The notes under the pieces were generated by a model that searched no databases, was not told the origin of the DNA, and saw nothing but the letters and a program-made list of their open reading frames with translations. This document shows, in pieces, positions 5,619 to 9,502 of a stretch of DNA of 9,502 bases. The position numbers were made by a program, and so were the translations under genes. Positions within the stretch are counted from its first letter, which is position 1. Each line of letters starts with the position of its first letter. Source of the DNA: DATLZU01 sp035573855. GTDB taxonomy: Bacteria > Nitrospirota > Nitrospiria > Nitrospirales > Nitrospiraceae. The DNA lies in contig DATLZU010000012.1 in NCBI GenBank assembly GCA_035573855.1, forward strand, positions 1-9,502. Direction: 5' to 3'.

Positions 5619-6347
5619 ATGCTTGCTGGTTCCATTGCTCTGGACGAGGGCTTTTCTATGAAGCAGCTCATGGCCATGTTGGATCGGGCGGCCGATGCAG
5701 CGATGGTGGTCGACGAGCGCGGCACGGTCATCTATTGGAATCGAGCCGCCGAACGTCTGCTGGGGTTCCGCGCCGGGGAGGTCGTCGGGCGCCCCTGTCA
5801 TGAAGTTCTCTGCGGCATGATGCCGTCCGGCCAACCCCTGTGCTCGCCCACCTGCGCGATCGGTGCCCAACTGGCCCGGGGCGGCCCAGTCCGCCATTTC
5901 GACATGCGGACCCGGACCAAAGCCGGTCGGAGCCTGTGGATCAACGTGAGTTCGTTTCCGGTGCCAACCCGCAAGAGAAGCCGGTTCCTCCGGGCACACC
6001 TGTTCCGCGACGTAACTACCCTGGCCAAAGTGCGTCGGCTCGTGAACGAGCTCCACTCGGTGGTGTCTGTCCCGGTGGAACAAGCGCATCATCAGTTCAA
6101 CCCGGCCCCCGCGTTGTCACAGTCCGAGTCCGCGCACCTTCCCTCAGCACTGCCCCTGAGCAAACGCGAGAAAGACGTGCTGCAGCATCTGGCGGCCGGA
6201 CACACCACAAAGCAGATTGCGGATGAGCTGTGCATCAGTACGGCGACCGTGAGAAACCACATCCAGCATATCCTGGCCAAGCTCGGCGCCCACACCCGTC
6301 TGGAAGCCCTGGCTATCGCCTACCACCCCGGAGCATCGCCCACCTGA
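5619..6347 (+). CDS. PAS-domain LuxR-family transcriptional regulator
   Basis: A 242-aa one-component regulator. A PAS sensor occupies about 18-133 (MLDRAADAAMVVDERGTVIYWNRAAERLLGF is the typical start, split here only by wording). A linker to about 175 follows, then a LuxR/GerE helix-turn-helix at about 178-236 (LSKREKDVLQHLAAG, TKQIADELCISTATVRNHIQ). There is no receiver domain, so the signal is probably sensed directly. The PAS holds four cysteines, C60, C65, C75 and C79, in PCHEVLCGMMPSGQPLCSPTC; PAS-LuxR proteins with this pattern exist, and the cysteines could bind a metal or Fe-S cluster or sense redox. The start is ATG at 5619, with GGAGGT at 5607-5612 six bases upstream. The ATG at 5658 (MKQLM) is a weaker alternative. 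It precedes the three-paralog array on the same strand and may control it. Confidence 0.88.
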   Translation: MLAGSIALDEGFSMKQLMAMLDRAADAAMVVDERGTVIYWNRAAERLLGFRAGEVVGRPCHEVLCGMMPSGQPLCSPTCAIGAQLARGGPVRHFDMRTRTKAGRSLWINVSSFPVPTRKRSRFLRAHLFRDVTTLAKVRRLVNELHSVVSVPVEQAHHQFNPAPALSQSESAHLPSALPLSKREKDVLQHLAAGHTTKQIADELCISTATVRNHIQHILAKLGAHTRLEALAIAYHPGASPT

Positions 6348-6361
6348 GGCTCCCGCGAGCC
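6348..6361 (+). terminator. short hairpin right after the PAS-LuxR stop
   Basis: GGCTC (6348-6352) and GAGCC (6357-6361) form a 5-bp stem with a 4-nt loop directly after the TGA. No T run follows, only a pyrimidine-rich stretch, so it is at best a weak terminator. Confidence 0.25.
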
Positions 6362-6426
6362 GTTCCTCGCTTCCTCTCTCCGCATGATACGCCTGCTCCA
6401 GCCTGCAAAATGATGCACTCGGCTCA

Positions 6427-6455
6427 TTGTTGGTCAAGCGCCCATGCGCTACAGT
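6427..6455 (+). promoter_or_regulatory. possible promoter of the paralog array
   Basis: TTGTTG (6427-6432) and TACAGT (6450-6455) are 17 bp apart and precede the first paralog. Transcription would begin near 6462, downstream of the ATG at 6444, which supports the later ATG at 6504 as the real start. Both boxes are imperfect. Confidence 0.3.
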
Positions 6456-6503
6456 TTAACCAAGCAAGAGCCAGTGGAAAGCAGAAAAGTCGGAGCAGAA
6501 TCC

Positions 6504-6947
6504 ATGTTTGGCAACCGTTCATATCTACCGCTCGTTGCGGTATTAGCCGTGGGCACAGCGGTGTTTACCGCATTGCTCCTGATTCCGAGGTCGATCCATG
6601 TCACACACGAAAGCGATGCTTGGGTCGATCTTCTCAGGGCGTTTGTGCTCAAGGAAAAGGCGGCAGAGCAGCCGGCCGGCGCCTTTGAGCCCTATCTGGG
6701 CCAACTGGCACTCGTGCACCACCTCGTGCGATCCGGCGACCGCCTAGGAGCTTACACGGCGATGAACCGGTTCATGGACATGCTGGAAGCGCGGGAGGGT
6801 GGGCTCAGCGACGAAGCGGCGGAGGCGATCTGGGAGTACTGCTACCAGGTGACGCCGGCGCACTACCACGATGTGAGCCGGCATCAGCGGGCTGATTGGA
6901 AGCATCTCCAGAAACTTCAATCCTACGGTGATCCGCCGTTGCTGTAG
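6504..6947 (+). CDS. membrane-anchored C-x8-HD-x3-H protein, paralog 1
   Basis: A 147-aa protein of a family I do not recognise, present three times in this window. An N-terminal hydrophobic segment (about 8-28, LPLVAVLAVGTAVFTALLLI) follows a short basic start. There is no clear cleavage site, so it is probably an anchor with the rest outside the cytoplasm. The exported part is helical, with EPYLGQLALV (62-71), YTAMNRFMDMLEARE (84-98) and the signature C113-x8-H122-D123-x3-H127 within EYCYQVTPAHYHDVSRH. I prefer the ATG at 6504 over 6444: GGAG lies 8 nt upstream, the promoter candidate would exclude 6444, and the resulting length equals the other two paralogs. Its nearest relative is paralog 3. 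The Cys and His residues could bind a metal or heme, which is inference only. Confidence 0.8.
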   Translation: MFGNRSYLPLVAVLAVGTAVFTALLLIPRSIHVTHESDAWVDLLRAFVLKEKAAEQPAGAFEPYLGQLALVHHLVRSGDRLGAYTAMNRFMDMLEAREGGLSDEAAEAIWEYCYQVTPAHYHDVSRHQRADWKHLQKLQSYGDPPLL

Positions 6948-7067
6948 GCATCTCGATCGTCCGCTCGGTGTCGTCGCGCGGATCATGCAAGGGAGTTATT
7001 CGGCTTCGTCCGGTTCGTGTCGCCGGCAGTGGGACTCACAGACACACAGGAAGGGAGGTGAACGACG

Positions 7068-7511
7068 ATGACATACAGACTCAACCATAAGTGGATAACC
7101 ATCGCCTTCGCATGCGCGTTGGCGTTTGTGCCGCTGATCGCGGAAGCCGCATCGGGTGCGTGGATCGATGAGATCACGGCGCTCGTGCGCGACCATCAGG
7201 AACTGGCGAAGTTCGAAGCTCGGGAGCGGGCGTACGACCCCTACCTCGGCCAACTCGCCGTCGTGCGGATGGCGTTCAACCGAGGCGATGAGAAGGGTGT
7301 GTACGTGGCGATGAACACGCTCATGGATATGCTGGCGAACGATCCCAAAGGAAGCGGGATTCCCACCTGGTCCGCCAAGGAGATCTTCGACTTCTGCGGG
7401 AAGGTAACGCCAAACAAGTTCCATGATTTCGCCAGGCACAATCCGGAACTGGCGAAGGCGGGATTTGACTACTGGGATGACAACGTCATCGACCTCGGCG
7501 GCGGTGGATGA
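7068..7511 (+). CDS. secreted C-x8-HD-x3-H protein, paralog 2
   Basis: A 147-aa protein with a clear Sec signal peptide: a basic start (MTYRLNHKW), a hydrophobic core ending VPLIAEA, and probable cleavage after AEA at about residue 27. The mature part follows the family pattern: W32, DPYLGQLAVV (57-66), a changed central block YVAMNTLMDMLAND (79-92), then C110-x8-H119-D120-x3-H124 in FCGKVTPNKFHDFARH. It is the most divergent of the three, with a short insert (PKGSGIPTW) before the Cys helix and a Gly-rich end. It shows that the Cys, both His and the Asp are kept while surrounding positions drift. Start supported by GGGAGGTG at 7053-7060. The gene follows paralog 1 by 120 bp on the same strand. 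No known function. Confidence 0.85.
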   Translation: MTYRLNHKWITIAFACALAFVPLIAEAASGAWIDEITALVRDHQELAKFEARERAYDPYLGQLAVVRMAFNRGDEKGVYVAMNTLMDMLANDPKGSGIPTWSAKEIFDFCGKVTPNKFHDFARHNPELAKAGFDYWDDNVIDLGGGG

Positions 7512-7590
7512 CGCCGCCAGCCTGAAGTTAACACTGTTCGTGCCGTTGAGCCGGACGAAGCCGCAGAAGAGAAGAAAGTGAGGTGCCGCG

Positions 7591-8523
7591 ATGAGATGCC
7601 TGGATCATATCGATATGGCTGTGATGGCGGGAGCGATCACCACCATCGGGAGCGCCGTGATGCTGATGGCTTATCTTGGGCTGGACCGAGGTCCGCTGGC
7701 GCAGCCTGCACCTCCGATCCCGGACCGATGGCTTGAAGAGGAGTTGAGCAAAGCCATCACCGAGGCTGTAATCACCCCTGCCCGGGTTGTGGAAGAGCGC
7801 GAACGGACCCAGGTCGCGCTCGGGAATGCGATAAAGAGGCTGACCCAGGTCAAGGTAGCCACCGACTCGTTCGTGCCGAACATAGCCAAAGGAGCCGCGA
7901 GGGATGCCTTGGCCAGGCGGGAGTTCCTGGAGGGTGTCTTCAAGCTCCCGTCGGATTGGAAGAGCCAGGAGTTCCTCGCAATGAAGAGCGCCAGTGACGT
8001 GACGGCGCAGGAAGCGCTCGGGCGACGGATCGTGAACGGGACGCGAGCCTTGGTCGACGACCTGGCGAAAGCGGAGATGAACTACGGGCAGGCGGTGGTG
8101 GCCGCGATGCACGCGATGGACCGCGCGGCTGGCGAACCGGCTGCGTCTACCGCCACCCTACTCGCGGCCTCGACCGTGATGAGCGATCTGGCCAAGCGGG
8201 CGCCATCGGCACCTGAATCCATCGTGATGCGGGAGCAAGGCTGGGGGTTTGGCTCGATCGGCGATGGCACCGTCCTGCCGATACTGTTGGCTGCAGCAGC
8301 GCTCTGTATGTTGGTCGCAGCTGGCATGGGCCTGCACGAACGCGGCCCATCCGTCCGAACGATCACGATGTTGTGTGACGAGCACAAGCGGGACGTGACG
8401 GTGGAGATGCTGATGAGCGACGACACGCCCTACGAGGTTGTCCGGTGCTCCGCTTTCAACGGAGCCCCCATAACCTGCGACAAACATTGCTTGATGCGGC
8501 CGACCGCTCGGGCGGCGGCCTGA
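7591..8523 (+). CDS. two-TM protein with long extracytoplasmic helical region and Cys/His tail
   Basis: A 310-aa membrane protein of unknown function. TM1 is at about 8-30 (DMAVMAGAITTIGSAVMLMAYLG) and TM2 at about 227-248 (TVLPILLAAAALCMLVAAGM, then GL). Between them lie about 195 mostly helical residues rich in Ala, Glu, Lys and Arg, probably in the periplasm. After TM2 a C-terminal tail of about 60 residues has C262-x2-H265, C286, and C296-x2-H299-C300 (RCSAFNGAPITCDKHCL). This looks like a small zinc-binding or redox-active module; I associate a similar CS...C...CL ending with several Nitrospira proteins, from memory only. The start is ATG at 7591, after GAGGTG at 7580-7585. It sits 79 bp after paralog 2 and 150 bp before paralog 3, so it may be the membrane partner of these exported proteins. 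Confidence 0.75.
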   Translation: MRCLDHIDMAVMAGAITTIGSAVMLMAYLGLDRGPLAQPAPPIPDRWLEEELSKAITEAVITPARVVEERERTQVALGNAIKRLTQVKVATDSFVPNIAKGAARDALARREFLEGVFKLPSDWKSQEFLAMKSASDVTAQEALGRRIVNGTRALVDDLAKAEMNYGQAVVAAMHAMDRAAGEPAASTATLLAASTVMSDLAKRAPSAPESIVMREQGWGFGSIGDGTVLPILLAAAALCMLVAAGMGLHERGPSVRTITMLCDEHKRDVTVEMLMSDDTPYEVVRCSAFNGAPITCDKHCLMRPTARAAA

Positions 8524-8673
8524 CGACCTTTCCCGCCAGGAACCGAGGCGGCCGGCAGTGACGTTTTGCTCGCCTGCAGTGCCGGTCGTCCCGGTGACCG
8601 AACTGTCGGGTTCCGTGAGGTGATGAACGGGTAGATCGTTCGGACAGGATCTCAGGCGCGGGAGGGAAGAGCC

Positions 8674-9114
8674 ATGAAGCCGCGAAAACACAGCAGACTC
8701 ACCGTCGTGCTTCTTGTCGGAGCGTTGGTATGCACGGTCAGCGGCCAGAGCGTGTTCGGCGGTACTTTCATCGGAGCCGAGCATGAGTGGATCGTGAGCA
8801 TGACCCAGGCGGTTCTGATGGCCCAGGCGACCGAGGGTGACGGTGGCGCGGCGAAGTATGCTCCGTACCTGAGGAGACTCCAGGCCGTCATGGGCGCCTT
8901 GGAGCGTCGTGACGATCGGGCTGCCTATACCGCCATGAATCGGTTCATGGACATGCTGGAAGCCCGTGAACACGGCATCGCTCCAGAGCTGGCGGATTGG
9001 CTCCTCGACTACTGCTATCTCGTGACACCGGCCAAGTACCACGACGTCTCGCGTCACATTCGGAAGGTCACGGAGCGGCTTCCGCGGGAGATGATCGTGC
9101 AGACCTCTCCCTGA
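8674..9114 (+). CDS. secreted C-x8-HD-x3-H protein, paralog 3
   Basis: A 146-aa exported protein, the closest match to paralog 1. The signal peptide has a basic start (MKPRKHSR) and a hydrophobic core (LTVVLLVGALVCTVSG); cleavage is likely around residues 24-30. The Cys at 20 does not sit in a proper lipobox. The mature part has W39, YAPYLRRLQAV (62-72) and YTAMNRFMDMLEARE (85-99), identical over 15 residues to paralog 1, then C114-x8-H123-D124-x3-H128 in DYCYLVTPAKYHDVSRH. GGAGGG at 8661-8666 supports the ATG at 8674. The block of identity with paralog 1 also reaches the DNA level (about 20 nt around the FMDMLEA codons), suggesting recent duplication or strong constraint. A probable terminator follows. 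Confidence 0.85.
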   Translation: MKPRKHSRLTVVLLVGALVCTVSGQSVFGGTFIGAEHEWIVSMTQAVLMAQATEGDGGAAKYAPYLRRLQAVMGALERRDDRAAYTAMNRFMDMLEAREHGIAPELADWLLDYCYLVTPAKYHDVSRHIRKVTERLPREMIVQTSP

Positions 9115-9148
9115 TCTGAGTTCAGAACCCTCATCCCCGTGGCATTTT

Positions 9149-9182
9149 AGGGCAGTGCGTCATGGGCTGCCTGCCCCTTTTT
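9149..9182 (+). terminator. probable rho-independent terminator after paralog 3
   Basis: AGGGCA (9149-9154) can pair with TGCCC(C)T at 9172-9178, with an alternative inner pairing of CAG with CTG, and a run of five T follows (9178-9182). It lies about 35 bp after the paralog 3 stop and would end the array transcript before the next CBS gene. Confidence 0.5.
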
Positions 9183-9376
9183 GCTACGACGCGATGCCTG
9201 CCGACTGACTGCTTTCCCCTCCTTTCACCGTCAGCCACGCGGAATTTGAGCAGTTTCTTTTCCCATTGCGATGGGTATTCCCTTTGCCTCAAGAAGAGTT
9301 GGGGAGGTCCGAGGATCTGACGGAACATCACAGTGGAGGCCGGAGGAAAGAGGCGTTATGAGGGGGGGCGGCATAC

Positions 9377-9502
9377 ATGGCGAGGGCCTGCGATCCTAAG
9401 ACGCTGACCGTCCGGCAACTCATGGAAGACGCGGTCGTGGCCGTGAGTCCCCAGACGACGGGGCTGGCCATCGCCGAGATTTTGAGCGAGCGGAACTTCG
9501 GG
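9377..9502 (+). CDS. CBS-domain protein, partial (runs off the window)
   Basis: The first 42 codons of a CBS protein. It begins MARACDPKTLTVRQLMEDAV and continues to SERNFG at the window edge. It aligns without gaps to the CBS protein at 4329-4766: ACDPxTLTxxQLMxDAV and the later NFG are shared with equal spacing, so the two are paralogs, though on opposite strands. As with that protein it probably carries a two-CBS Bateman module, but the rest is not visible. An in-frame TGA 18 bp upstream excludes an earlier start. The G-rich run at 9361-9368 about 10 nt upstream can serve as ribosome binding site. The terminator after paralog 3 suggests it has its own promoter in 9183-9376. Confidence 0.8.
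   Translation, partial: MARACDPKTLTVRQLMEDAVVAVSPQTTGLAIAEILSERNFG

Noticed and set aside
5601..6092. 163-codon open frame on the minus strand
   Set aside because: It is antisense to the PAS domain of the LuxR-type regulator and has no recognisable features.
6444..6503. N-terminal extension of paralog 1 from the ATG at 6444
   Set aside because: No ribosome binding site precedes it, it would put 20 polar residues before the anchor segment, and the ATG at 6504 gives the same length as the other paralogs.
8158..9057. 299-codon open frame on the minus strand
   Set aside because: It is antisense to the end of the two-TM protein and to paralog 3, which have clear ribosome binding sites, signal peptide and membrane segments.

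Overview
The window is GC-rich bacterial DNA, with one more AT-rich island at about 660-1790. The gene mix (CBS-domain pairs, Hsp20, a GYD protein, a COG1313-type radical SAM protein, PAS-LuxR, and a Cys-rich protein tail I associate with Nitrospira) suggests Nitrospirota, probably Nitrospira. This is inference from remembered family distribution, with no marker gene present.

Left part (1-2088): an IS5-family element runs off the left edge. Its transposase has TGA as the second codon after the only nearby upstream ATG. The element's end at about 663 truncates a minus-strand gene (663-1701) that carries four apparent frameshifts. Read through them, it encodes a membrane-anchored protein with a Rossmann-like middle and TPR-like C-terminus. 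A non-coding stretch with two clear stem-loops follows (1702-2088).

Middle-left (2089-5209), all on the minus strand: a radical SAM protein (PflA/PflX-like), a GYD-domain protein, and a tight four-gene cluster transcribed from 5209 towards 3621: two paralogous CBS-pair proteins, a small basic protein, and Hsp20. Start and stop codons overlap or nearly touch, so an operon linking ligand sensing to proteostasis is likely.

Right part (5619-9502), all on the plus strand: a PAS-LuxR regulator with four closely spaced cysteines, then three paralogous small exported or membrane-anchored proteins (147, 147 and 146 aa). A 310-aa protein with two membrane segments sits between the second and third. 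The paralogs share PYL, a YTAMNRFMDMLEARE-type block and an invariant C-x8-H-D-x3-H signature that looks like a metal or cofactor site. A likely terminator follows the third. The window ends inside another CBS gene closely resembling the one at 4329-4766, on the opposite strand. The best candidate for an undescribed system is the array of three C-x8-HD-x3-H proteins plus the membrane protein, possibly controlled by the adjacent PAS-LuxR regulator.
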